DNA of 8,249 bases from Phycisphaerales bacterium (GCA_028288905.1 JAQGHJ010000931.1:1-8249); one strand, 5' to 3'. Positions 1-8,090 are shown, counted from the first letter of the stretch. Notes: generated from the letters alone by a model not told the origin. Numbers and translations: made by a program.

Positions 1-427
1 GCAGCCCGACCCCGGACAGGAACAGCGACGACTCGCTGACGATGCCCATCCGCCGCCCGGTCACCTGCGCGTCGTACGTCGCCTTGTTCTCCGGGGACAG
101 CTCCTCCGGCGCGATCGGCTGCCCGGCCTTGGGGTGCGGAGCCGACCAGACGAACCCGGTGCCGGTGATCGGCGGGTAGACGTCCGTCCGCCCGAGCAGG
201 TGCCGGCCGTACCCCTGGCCCATGAACATGAATAGCAGCCCGACGCCGACGGCCAACAGGACGTCGAGGAAGTCGCCGGGCGCCGCGGCCACGTCGCGGT
301 CGACGCGGTAGCGGGGCGGCGGTACCTCGGGTGCGGGGCCGTCGTCCGCGGGAGCGGTGGCGGCGTTCGGGTCCCCTGCCGGCGGACGGGCGGAACTAGA
401 GAGGCGGGGGAGTTTGGAGAGGTCCAT
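1..427 (-). CDS. Partial membrane protein of unknown function (N-terminal part)
   Basis: An open frame read from an ATG at 427 down to the left edge gives about 142 residues, with the C-terminus outside the window. It begins MDLSKLPRLSSSARPPAG, has a Pro/Ala-rich cytoplasmic-looking stretch to about residue 50, then a hydrophobic segment at about 52-70 (FLDVLLAVGVGLLFMFMG) that looks like a membrane span. A polar loop with charged and Pro residues follows (about 71-130), and a second hydrophobic run starts at about 133 (SSLFLSGVGL) as the frame leaves the window. I do not recognise the family. The third codon positions are almost all G or C, which supports this frame over the longer competing minus-strand frame. 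The upstream frame stays open for a while, so the start could lie further out. It is divergent from pheS. Confidence 0.7.
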   Translation of the reverse strand, partial: MDLSKLPRLSSSARPPAGDPNAATAPADDGPAPEVPPPRYRVDRDVAAAPGDFLDVLLAVGVGLLFMFMGQGYGRHLLGRTDVYPPITGTGFVWSAPHPKAGQPIAPEELSPENKATYDAQVTGRRMGIVSESSLFLSGVGL

Positions 428-479
428 GGGCGTCCGCCTGAGATCTCGACCGGCCGGCGACGGGGGCCGCGCGGCCGCA

Positions 480-596
480 TCCCTGTGGCATGGGCGTCCC
501 GCCCATGCTGACGTAGGGGCTCGGAGGGCGCCCGTGCTTCCGGTCCTTCCCGCGTAGGCCGGCCGGAGCATGGGCGGGACGCCCATGCCACGGGGA
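480..596. repeat. Pair of inverted REP-like palindromic repeats
   Basis: Two 30-bp arms, 480-509 and 567-596, are inverted copies matching at 29 of 30 positions (only 484 differs). Each arm contains its own palindrome, CATGGGCG-TCC-CGCCCATG at 489-507 and the reverse complement at 569-587. So each unit can fold as a hairpin and the pair can also fold as one large stem around a 57-nt spacer. This is the layout of paired REP elements (BIMEs). The element lies between the two divergent genes and ends 15 bp before the proposed pheS -35. I recall this palindrome as frequent in planctomycete intergenic DNA, but could not check that here. Confidence 0.75.
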
Positions 597-611
597 GGCG
601 GCCTCCCCGCC

Positions 612-639
612 TTGACCCGCTTGCCGTCGACCGCAGAAT
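612..639 (+). promoter_or_regulatory. Candidate sigma70-type promoter of pheS
   Basis: TTGACC (612-617) and CAGAAT (634-639) are separated by 16 nt. The start point would be near 646, giving a leader of about 50 nt before the ATG at 695. The -10 overlaps an alternative upstream start at 638, which argues against that start. The match is 5/6 at the -35 and 4/6 at the -10. Confidence 0.45.
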
Positions 640-694
640 GTACCGTCCGGCACCGCTGCCAACCATCCATCCTCCCACCCGCCCCGACCCACCC

Positions 695-1759
695 ATGCCT
701 GACGTCTCCGCCGAACTCGACGACCTGACCCGCCAAGCCGACGCCGACCTGGCGGCCGTGAACTCGCCGGCGGCGCTCGAGCAGTTCCGGATCAAGTACC
801 TCGGGTCCAAGGGGCTGCTGAAGGCGAAGATGGCCCTGATCGGCCAGGCCCCGCCGGACCAGAAGAAGGTCGTCGGCCAGCGGCTGAACGAGGTCAAGCA
901 GCACGTGACGGCCGCGTTCGACGCCAAGCAGGAAGCGCTGGCCGACCTCGTCGGCGAGGACGGCGTCGACGTGACCGAGCCCGGCGTCCGCCCGGCCGTC
1001 GGGAACCGGCACATCCTCATGAAGGTGGTCGACGAGCTGACCGACCTGTTCGGCCGGATGGGCTTCAGCGTCGCGTCCGGCCCCGAGGTCGAGGACGAGT
1101 TCCACAACTTCGTCGCCCTGAACATCCCCGAGAGCCACCCGGCCCGGGACCCGCTGGACAACTTCTACTTGGAGAAGAGGGCGGAGGGTGGAGGGCAGAA
1201 GGTAGGACATGCGTCGGCCGCCGCAGGCAACGCGGCACCCAGCACTCAGCACTCAGCACTTCGTCTGCTCCGCACCCAGACGAGCACCGTGCAGGTCCGG
1301 GTGATGGAGACGCACAAGCCGCCGATCCGGGTGGTGATCCCGGGGCGGGTGTACCGGCCGGACACGGTCGACGCGACGCACCTGTTCATGTTCCACCAGC
1401 TCGAGGCCCTCGTCGTCGACGCGGACGTGACGATGGTCGACCTCAAGAGCACCGTCATGCAGTTCGTGAAGGCGTACTTCGGGCCGGACACGAAGGTGCG
1501 GTTCCGCCCGAGCTTCTTCCCGTTCACCGAGCCGTCGGCCGAGGTGGACGTGTGGTTCGAGGACAAGGGGCGGTGGGTCGAGCTCGGCGGGTGCGGGATG
1601 GTCCACCCGAACGTGCTGACGACCTGCGGCGTCGACCCCGAGGTCTACTCGGGCTGGGCGTTCGGGTTCGGCATCGAGCGGATCGCGATGCGGAAGTACG
1701 GCATCACCGACATCCGCAGCTTCGTCGAGAACGACGTGCGGTTCCTTCGGCAGTTCTGA
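695..1759 (+). CDS. pheS: Phenylalanine--tRNA ligase alpha subunit
   Basis: PheS is the catalytic subunit of the (alpha-beta)2 enzyme that charges tRNA-Phe in the cytoplasm. The predicted protein has 354 residues. Residues 1 to about 85 form the charged N-terminal coiled-coil arm that binds tRNA. The class II catalytic core follows: EDEFHNFVALNIPESHPARD, LLRTQTSTVQVRVM (substrate-binding strand), PGRVYR (motif 2), FRPSFFPFTEPSAEVDV, and FGFGIERIAMRKYGITDIRSF (motif 3). It ends in the typical FLRQF. E. coli PheS is 327 residues; the excess is explained by an insert at residues 162-189 between DNFYLEK and LLRTQTS (listed separately). The ATG at 695 gives the usual PheS N-terminus; a longer frame from 638 would add a Pro-rich leader overlapping the promoter. 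There is no clear Shine-Dalgarno site. pheT does not follow, which is not the common arrangement. Confidence 0.96.
   Translation: MPDVSAELDDLTRQADADLAAVNSPAALEQFRIKYLGSKGLLKAKMALIGQAPPDQKKVVGQRLNEVKQHVTAAFDAKQEALADLVGEDGVDVTEPGVRPAVGNRHILMKVVDELTDLFGRMGFSVASGPEVEDEFHNFVALNIPESHPARDPLDNFYLEKRAEGGGQKVGHASAAAGNAAPSTQHSALRLLRTQTSTVQVRVMETHKPPIRVVIPGRVYRPDTVDATHLFMFHQLEALVVDADVTMVDLKSTVMQFVKAYFGPDTKVRFRPSFFPFTEPSAEVDVWFEDKGRWVELGGCGMVHPNVLTTCGVDPEVYSGWAFGFGIERIAMRKYGITDIRSFVENDVRFLRQF
1172..1261 (+). repeat. In-frame heptad-repeat insert inside pheS
   Basis: This stretch has no counterpart in ordinary PheS. Its 5' part is a purine-rich heptad array, GGGCGGA, GGGTGGA, GGGCAGA, AGGTAGG (1179-1206), possibly preceded by GAGAAGA (1172-1178). 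The 3' part is AGCACTC repeated almost three times (1241-1260). A GC-rich core of 34 nt (1207-1240) separates them. It encodes a low-complexity Gly/Ala/Ser-rich loop (RAEGGGQKVG ... STQHSAL). It uses codons rare in the rest of the gene, such as AGG, GGA, GTA, CAT, TCA, CTT. The inserted length of about 84 nt keeps the reading frame. The exact borders are uncertain by a few codons. Confidence 0.75.
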
Positions 1760-1846
1760 CGGAAGCCGCCGGCCCGCTCGGAAGGCAGGCACCGAACCGG
1801 GCGCGGGACGCGTTCGCGACCTTACCTCGTCCTGCCGCCGGCCGCC

Positions 1847-1855
1847 TGATATAAG
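1847..1855 (+). promoter_or_regulatory. Candidate extended -10 promoter for the acyltransferase gene
   Basis: TGATATAAG holds an extended -10 (TGn followed by TATAAG, 5/6 to consensus) in otherwise very GC-rich DNA. No good -35 lies 16-18 nt upstream, which is tolerable for extended -10 promoters. The start point would be near 1862, about 22 nt before the ATG. It suggests the gene can be transcribed independently of pheS. Confidence 0.4.
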
Positions 1856-1882
1856 GTTCCGGCACCGCGCGAGGCGAACCTT
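1853..1882. repeat. Inverted repeat between -10 and start codon
   Basis: AAGGTTC (1853-1859) and GAACCTT (1876-1882) are perfect 7-bp inverted arms around a 16-nt spacer, ending one base before the start codon at 1884. The spacer holds GAGG (1871-1874), the only Shine-Dalgarno-like site. On transcripts reading through from pheS it could fold and affect ribosome access; as DNA it could be an operator. Function is inferred only from position. Confidence 0.4.
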
Positions 1883-1883
1883 T

Positions 1884-3506
1884 ATGACCACGACGACCGT
1901 CCCCGAGGCCGGGGTGGACCCTGTGCCGTACGCCGATGTCGCGCCTGCCGCGTCCGCGGCGGTGGCCGACGTCCCGCCGCCGCTGGCCGCCCCGGTCAAG
2001 CCTGCCCGGCTCCTCTCGCTCGACGCGTTCCGCGGGCTGACGATCGGGGCGATGACGCTGGCGAACAACCCCGGCAGTTGGGGCCACATCTACGCCCCAC
2101 TGGAGCACGCCGATTGGCACGGGTGGACGCCTACCGACCTGATTTTCCCGTTCTTCCTGTTCATCGTCGGGGTGGCGATCCCGTTCTCGTTCGGGGCCCG
2201 GGCGGCCCGCGGGGCGACGCGGGGGGAACTGGCGGCCGGCGTCGTCGTGCGGGCGGTGTCGCTCGTCTTCCTCGGCATGCTGCTGTACAGCGTGCCCACC
2301 CGGCTGCCGGGCGAGCTGCCGCCGGGGCACGCCGGGCTCCGCGCGCTGCAGATCCTCGCTCTGGGGTTCCCGGCCGTCGGGTTCGTGCTGCTGCTGTGGC
2401 CCTGGCGGACCAGCCGTAACGCGGCCGGGGCGACGGCCGGCGTCGTCCTCGCCTGGGTCGCGCTGTACTTCGCGGTCGGCTGGGCCGTCGGGTCCGCACG
2501 GGAATCGCTGCCGAAGGGGTACGATTTCGGAACCGGGCTGCTCAACCCGTTCGACTTTAGCGACCCGGACAAGCCGCGGGGCATGCGGTTCCCCGGCGTC
2601 CTCCAACGGATCGGGGCGTGCTACCTCGTCGTCGGGCTGCTCGCCCTCGTCCGGGTCCGCGGCGTGGCGGTCGTCGCGGCCGTCGCGTGCTGCGCCGGCT
2701 ACCTCGCCCTGATGATGACGGCCAGCCTGCCGCTGGAGCCGCTGAAGGGCGACCGGTCGGCGTGGTCGGTCCCGGGGTCGTTCGCGGAGAAGACCAACCT
2801 GGCCCGCGCCGTCGACCTCAACGTGCTCGGGCCACACGTATACGGCGAGTACCCGGACCCCGAGGGCCTGCTCTCGACCCTGCCGGCGATCGCGACCGCG
2901 CTGATCGGGCTGATGGCCGGGCGGTGGCTCAAGCGGGACGACCGCCCGCCAATCGACCGAGCCGCGGGGCTGCTCGTCGCCGGCGTGGGGATGGCGATTG
3001 CCGGCGCGCTCCTGGGGTACTGGACCGCGCCGGTCAACAAGAAGATCTGGACGCCGGCGTTCGCCGTCTTCACGCCCGGGCTCGGGTGCTTGGCGCTGGG
3101 CGCGATGTACTACCTGATCGACGTCCGCGGCCGGCGGGCCTGGGCGTGGCCGCTCGTCGTGCTCGGGACGAACGCCATCCTCGTGTTCCTGCTCAGCGGC
3201 GTAGTCGGCCGGACGATGGGTATGACGTACGTGCCGTCGACGTGGCTCGCGCCGAAGGAGGTCGTAGCGGCGCCCGATTCGGCCGCGATCGCTCCTGCCG
3301 TAACCGCCGCCACCGCGCCCCCGCCGGCATACGTTGGCGTCCGTCCCGCGTTCGCCGGGTGGACGACTTACCTCCAGCACCGCATCACGCCGCCCCAGTG
3401 GCGGTCGGCCGAGGCCGTGTCGCTCGCGTACGCGATCGGCTTCCTCCTGGTCATCTGGCTGGTGATGGCGGTCCTCTACAAGCTGCGGTGGTTCGTGAAG
3501 GTGTGA
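1884..3506 (+). CDS. HGSNAT/NagX-type membrane acyltransferase (DUF5009/COG4299)
   Basis: The predicted protein of 540 residues belongs to the family of heparan-alpha-glucosaminide N-acetyltransferase and bacterial NagX, multi-pass inner-membrane proteins thought to transfer acetyl groups from acetyl-CoA to amino sugars. Family marks in order are LSLDAFRGLTIGAM (44-57), EHADWHGWTPTDLIFPFFLFIVGVAI (74-99), FPGVLQRIGACYL (236-248), DPEGLLSTLPAIATALIG (325-342), NKKIWTPAFAVFTPGLG (385-401) and VLGTNAILVFLLSG (426-439). His75 aligns with the catalytic His of human HGSNAT (His269, from memory). About ten hydrophobic spans are visible, the last at 512-532. An Ala/Pro-rich loop at about 455-485 is low complexity. 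The N-terminal 40 residues are disordered-looking. The ATG is preceded by GAGG at 9 nt. Whether it acts on N-acetylglucosamine or cell-envelope sugars cannot be told here. Confidence 0.88.
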   Translation: MTTTTVPEAGVDPVPYADVAPAASAAVADVPPPLAAPVKPARLLSLDAFRGLTIGAMTLANNPGSWGHIYAPLEHADWHGWTPTDLIFPFFLFIVGVAIPFSFGARAARGATRGELAAGVVVRAVSLVFLGMLLYSVPTRLPGELPPGHAGLRALQILALGFPAVGFVLLLWPWRTSRNAAGATAGVVLAWVALYFAVGWAVGSARESLPKGYDFGTGLLNPFDFSDPDKPRGMRFPGVLQRIGACYLVVGLLALVRVRGVAVVAAVACCAGYLALMMTASLPLEPLKGDRSAWSVPGSFAEKTNLARAVDLNVLGPHVYGEYPDPEGLLSTLPAIATALIGLMAGRWLKRDDRPPIDRAAGLLVAGVGMAIAGALLGYWTAPVNKKIWTPAFAVFTPGLGCLALGAMYYLIDVRGRRAWAWPLVVLGTNAILVFLLSGVVGRTMGMTYVPSTWLAPKEVVAAPDSAAIAPAVTAATAPPPAYVGVRPAFAGWTTYLQHRITPPQWRSAEAVSLAYAIGFLLVIWLVMAVLYKLRWFVKV

Positions 3507-3732
3507 GCACGGCGCGGGGGCTGGCCGCACGGCGACTTCTTCTTGCCCCTCTTTTGGTAGTCCAGTAGAGGGTTGGGTGAGGGTTCGCGCGGCGGCGACT
3601 CGGCCTTACTGCCCACTTCCACGGCGCGGTAGGACCCGCACCCTAACCCACTCCGGCATACCGGCAGAAGGGACCGAAGGCGGGCACCCATCCAGGCTCT
3701 AATGCCACGTTGAAATCGTCCACTGTGTATCT
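3507..3732. other. Intergenic stretch without a gene, with a weak inverted repeat
   Basis: I see no convincing gene between the acyltransferase stop and the feo promoter. The only long frame, on the minus strand at 3476-3691, is Pro/Arg-rich and has no recognisable domain. GGGTTGGGTG (3570-3579) faces CACCCTAACCC (3639-3649), a near-complement with one bulged base and a 59-nt loop. It resembles the CCCTCACCC-type dispersed repeats seen in many GC-rich bacteria. No hairpin with a T-run was found after the stop codon at 3506, so a classical terminator is not supported. Confidence 0.4.
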
Positions 3733-3749
3733 TTGAAACTCAGTCTCAA
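3733..3749. promoter_or_regulatory. Candidate Fur-type operator (8-1-8 dyad)
   Basis: TTGAAACT-C-AGTCTCAA is an 8-1-8 dyad with one mismatched pair. Bacterial Fur boxes have the same architecture, built on a 7-1-7 core such as TGAGAATnATTCTCA. The core here, TGAAACT-C-AGTCTCA, keeps the TGA/TCA ends. It covers the -35 of the feo promoter, so an iron-bound regulator sitting here would block transcription. The identity of the regulator is inferred from the shape and from feoAB downstream. Confidence 0.5.
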
Positions 3750-3760
3750 CACTCTATACT
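3733..3760 (+). promoter_or_regulatory. Candidate sigma70-type promoter of the feo operon
   Basis: TTGAAA (3733-3738) and TATACT (3755-3760) are spaced by 16 nt, each 5/6 to consensus, within a locally AT-rich patch of a very GC-rich window. The start point would be near 3767, leaving a leader of about 63 nt before feoA. Confidence 0.65.
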
Positions 3761-3774
3761 CTCGCTCGTACTGA

Positions 3775-3809
3775 GGGGTGGCCCGGCACTCGCGTTGCCC
3801 GGCCGCCCC
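3775..3809 (+). promoter_or_regulatory. Strong hairpin in the feoA leader
   Basis: GGGGTGGCC (3775-3783) pairs with GGCCGCCCC (3801-3809), with one G-U pair in RNA. Inside, after one C-C mismatch, GGCA (3785-3788) pairs with TGCC (3796-3799), leaving the 7-nt loop CTCGCGT. The result is a 13-bp stem starting about eight bases after the predicted transcript start. There is no T-run after it, so it is not a standard terminator. It could stabilise the mRNA or be a regulatory leader element. Confidence 0.5.
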
Positions 3810-3814
3810 GTTTC

Positions 3815-3827
3815 GAGTCGGAGACTC
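3815..3827 (+). promoter_or_regulatory. Small hairpin presenting the feoA Shine-Dalgarno site
   Basis: GAGTC-GGA-GACTC is a perfect 5-bp stem with a 3-nt loop. The Shine-Dalgarno GGAG (3820-3823) sits in its loop and first stem base, 6 nt before the feoA ATG at 3830. Folding would constrain the ribosome site. The spacing fixes the feoA start. Confidence 0.4.
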
Positions 3828-3829
3828 CG

Positions 3830-4108
3830 ATGCATAACCCGTGTCCGAACACGTCCTGCGACATCTGTAAGTCCCCTTCCACCTGTACGTTGAACATGCT
3901 CGGCATTGGGTGCCGGGGCAACGTGGTGAACGTCGGCGGCGACACCGACGTCCGCCGCCGACTCCTCGAAATGGGGTTCTGCAACGGGGCGATGGTCGAG
4001 GTCGTCCGCCGGGCTCCGCTCGGCGACCCAATCGAGTTCCGCCTCCGCGGTTACCACCTGTCCCTCCGCGGCGAGCAGGCCCGCCACGTGCAGATCGCGT
4101 CGGCCTGA
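3830..4108 (+). CDS. feoA: FeoA, ferrous iron transport accessory protein with Cys-rich N-terminus
   Basis: FeoA is a small cytoplasmic SH3-fold protein that works with the FeoB permease. The predicted protein has 92 residues. The FeoA core runs from about residue 21 to 90: LGIGCRGNVVNVGGDTDVRR, RLLEMGFCNGAMVEVV, APLGDPIEFRLRGYHLSLRGEQA, HVQI, all family marks. Before it is an extension of about 20 residues with Cys5, Cys10, Cys13 and Cys19 (C-x4-C-x2-C-x5-C), plus Cys28 and Cys51 in the core. Most FeoA proteins are about 75-85 residues and lack this. The spacing equals that of the Fe-S cysteines of E. coli FeoC as I remember it (Cys56, 61, 64, 70). The ATG has a good GGAG site at 6 nt. feoB follows after 79 nt, so the two are probably co-transcribed from the promoter at 3733. 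Confidence 0.94.
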   Translation: MHNPCPNTSCDICKSPSTCTLNMLGIGCRGNVVNVGGDTDVRRRLLEMGFCNGAMVEVVRRAPLGDPIEFRLRGYHLSLRGEQARHVQIASA

Positions 4109-4187
4109 CGCCCGCCGTTCGGAATCCCTCGGGGCGGGCGACGTCAATTGGTTGGTTCGCCTCCGGCCGCCCGTCCTGTCCCCCGCC

Positions 4188-6743
<2,556 letters not shown>

Positions 6744-7065
6744 GGGATAAGGACAGCGGTCCCCGCCCCAGGCACCGAGATGGACAGGGCGCGGACAGAA
6801 AACCGCGGATTGCAGACGGGAAACGAGGGACGGGTAGTATTGCCCGGTCGGAAATCCAAAACGAATCGCGCGGGAACAGCTCCACCCCTGTTTAGCGGTC
6901 GGACCGAAGGTCCACTCCCCCTCCGGCATGCGGCTACGATGATGGAGGACGCATTGTCAAAATCGCGGGCGATCCAAGCGGGAGCACGAGTGTCCACCGC
7001 ACCATGACCAGCGTCCCGCTCGACGTTCTACCGCGCCCGTGCCTTTCGCCCCGTCGAGGAACCCC
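6744..7065. other. Intergenic gap between feoB and the FeoB-associated gene
   Basis: No supported gene is seen. Overlapping palindromes at 6896-6906 (CGGTC-G-GACCG) and 6901-6913 (GGACC-GAA-GGTCC) are mutually exclusive short hairpins. Weak promoter-like hexamers occur (TTGCAG at 6810, TAGTAT at 6835) but their 19-nt spacing is poor. No hairpin with a T-run follows feoB. The gap leaves open whether the next gene is read through from feoB or has its own promoter. Confidence 0.35.
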
Positions 7066-7302
7066 ATGCCCGACCTCCTTCAGCACGCCATCGCACTAAC
7101 GATCGTCGCCGGCTGCCTGGGGTACGTCGTAAGGCAGACCCTTCGCACCCTCTCGGGTAGGCGGAGCCGGGTGGGCAACTGCTGTGCGACCGGCTGCGCC
7201 GCCCAGACGGATCGGCAGCGGGGGGGCACGGCCGCGCCGCCGTCCGCCGGCCAGATCGTGTACGTGCCGATCGAGATGCTCGGCCGCGGCCGCAAGGCGT
7301 GA
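7066..7302 (+). CDS. FeoB-associated Cys-rich small membrane protein
   Basis: The predicted protein has 78 residues. It has one membrane span near the N-terminus (about 6-24, QHAIALTIVAGCLGYVVRQ), a basic stretch (GRRSR), a Cys cluster NCCATGC with Cys39, Cys40 and Cys44, and a polar tail ending in YVPIEMLGRGRKA. A short N-terminal span, basic residues and a Cys-rich cluster next to feoB match the FeoB-associated Cys-rich membrane proteins (PF12669 type), whose role in Fe2+ uptake is not settled; metal handling at the permease is a reasonable guess. The ATG at 7066 has GAGGA 5 nt upstream, a better Shine-Dalgarno than most in this window, and is preferred over an in-frame GTG at 7039. The tail is longer than in typical members. 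Assignment rests on architecture and position. Confidence 0.7.
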   Translation: MPDLLQHAIALTIVAGCLGYVVRQTLRTLSGRRSRVGNCCATGCAAQTDRQRGGTAAPPSAGQIVYVPIEMLGRGRKA

Positions 7303-7322
7303 CCCCCTCCCCCGCGACCCTC

Positions 7323-7724
7323 ATGACCCGCAGCCCGGCTTCGCCCCGACCCCGACCCCGCCGCCGCGGCCGCTCGTCGCCATACTCCACGTACCTCCTG
7401 CCGGTGGCCTGCGCCGTGCTCGCCCTGTGCGTCTCGACCCGCTTTGGGTTCGGCTGGCACTGGCCCTACGCCTACCTCGTCGCCGTGAACCTCGTCACCG
7501 CCGGCCTCTACGGCTGGGACAAACGCCGCTCCCGATCCGCCGGCCCCCGGGTGCCGGAGAACACCTTGCACGCAGCGGCTCTGGCCGGCGGAACGCCCGC
7601 GGCCTGGGTGAGCCAGCGGCTGTTTCATCACAAGACGGCGAAGCGACCTTTTCAGCTGCGCTTCTGGATCATCGCTGTAGTCCAAGCCGTCGCGGTCGTC
7701 GCGTGGTACGCGTGGCATCGGTGA
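7323..7724 (+). CDS. DUF1294 family membrane protein
   Basis: The predicted protein of 133 residues belongs to DUF1294 (PF06961), small membrane proteins of unknown function. The hallmark parts are YGWDKRRSR (63-71) and RVPENTLHAAALAGG through WVSQRLFHHKTAKRPFQLRFW (76-115). Spans lie at about 23-38, 48-64 and 113-131. The first 20 residues are Arg/Pro-rich and basic, placing the N-terminus in the cytoplasm. A GTG at 7299, overlapping the previous stop codon as GTGA, is in frame and would add 8 residues; that overlap would imply translational coupling to the Cys-rich gene. The ATG at 7323 is listed, but the choice is open because neither has a good ribosome site. There is no known functional link to iron uptake. 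Confidence 0.85.
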   Translation: MTRSPASPRPRPRRRGRSSPYSTYLLPVACAVLALCVSTRFGFGWHWPYAYLVAVNLVTAGLYGWDKRRSRSAGPRVPENTLHAAALAGGTPAAWVSQRLFHHKTAKRPFQLRFWIIAVVQAVAVVAWYAWHR

Positions 7725-8051
7725 ATGCTCGGGGGCGAGATCAACTCCACGTTACTGGTCGTCAGATACCTGCCTACCTGCATCGTGCGGGTACCACTCT
7801 TCCCTGCTCACAGCGTCGCAACACACAGCACCCCTCCGCCCGGCAAAAACACGCACCGGTTGCGGCAGAGTCAAAAGGCAACGAAGGGGTTAACAGGCGG
7901 CCGCCTCCTGCACGAAGTGCACCGCCTCGACCGCTGAAAGAATTGTCCTGCACCCCTTGAAGGATACGCCCAACTCTGTATATTTCCCCTCCCGCCTCGC
8001 ACGCCGGTCAAACGGCTTGTGGGGCAGGAAGGTCCGGCGAAAGTCGGAACC
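7725..8051. other. Intergenic stretch without a supported gene
   Basis: Base composition is less GC-rich than in the genes. Frames here (plus at 7725-7937, minus at 7871-8065) show no family marks and mixed third positions. Structure includes a perfect 12-bp palindrome AGGCGGCCGCCT (7895-7906) followed at once by TGCAC-GAA-GTGCA (7909-7921). These adjacent hairpins lie about 170 nt after the DUF1294 stop, without a T-run. They could slow polymerase or be a repeat; nothing shows which. Confidence 0.4.
7957..7984 (+). promoter_or_regulatory. Possible promoter in the right intergenic region
   Basis: TTGAAG (7957-7962) and TATATT (7979-7984) are separated by 16 nt. No gene starts close downstream, so it would have to serve a long leader, a small RNA or the edge gene. 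Confidence is low because the local sequence is AT-richer than average. Confidence 0.3.
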
Positions 8052-8073
8052 ACTCGAACCGACAACTCGAACC
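8052..8073. repeat. Tandem 9-bp direct repeat upstream of a promoter
   Basis: ACTCGAACC occurs at 8052-8060 and again at 8065-8073, a 13-bp step. It ends 17 bp before the -35 at 8091. Spaced direct repeats just upstream of a -35 are typical of activator sites, for example for response regulators, but no regulator can be named. Confidence 0.4.
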
Positions 8074-8090
8074 TGGCAACAGAGTCGAGC

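Noticed and set aside
61..1161. Minus-strand frame of 366 residues over the left gene and pheS
   Set aside because: It is Arg/Ser/Pro-rich with no domain, crosses the REP pair (giving the HGRDAHAT-type translation of the palindrome), and conflicts with both the left membrane gene frame and pheS.
1241..1260. Short CRISPR-like or tandem array (AGCACTC units)
   Set aside because: Units are 7 nt without spacers and lie inside a coding gene; it is a heptad repeat, not CRISPR.
1704..3530. Minus-strand frame of 608 residues
   Set aside because: It is the antisense of the acyltransferase gene; its Arg/Pro/Asp-rich composition is the usual by-product of a GC-rich gene, and the plus strand has clear family motifs.
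3476..3691. Minus-strand frame of 71 residues before feoA
   Set aside because: Translation is Pro/Arg-rich, overlaps the acyltransferase 3' end and reflects an intergenic repeat-like stretch.
6744..6780. Rho-independent terminator after feoB
   Set aside because: GGAC-AGCG-GTCC gives only a 4-bp stem and no T-run follows.
7725..7937. Plus-strand frame of 70 residues after DUF1294
   Set aside because: No family marks, no ribosome site, third positions not GC-biased, and it abuts the previous stop by chance.
8046..8075. tRNA T-arm-like GGTTCGAG motifs on the minus strand
   Set aside because: The motif occurs twice as a direct repeat and neither copy has the 5-bp flanking stem or the rest of a cloverleaf.
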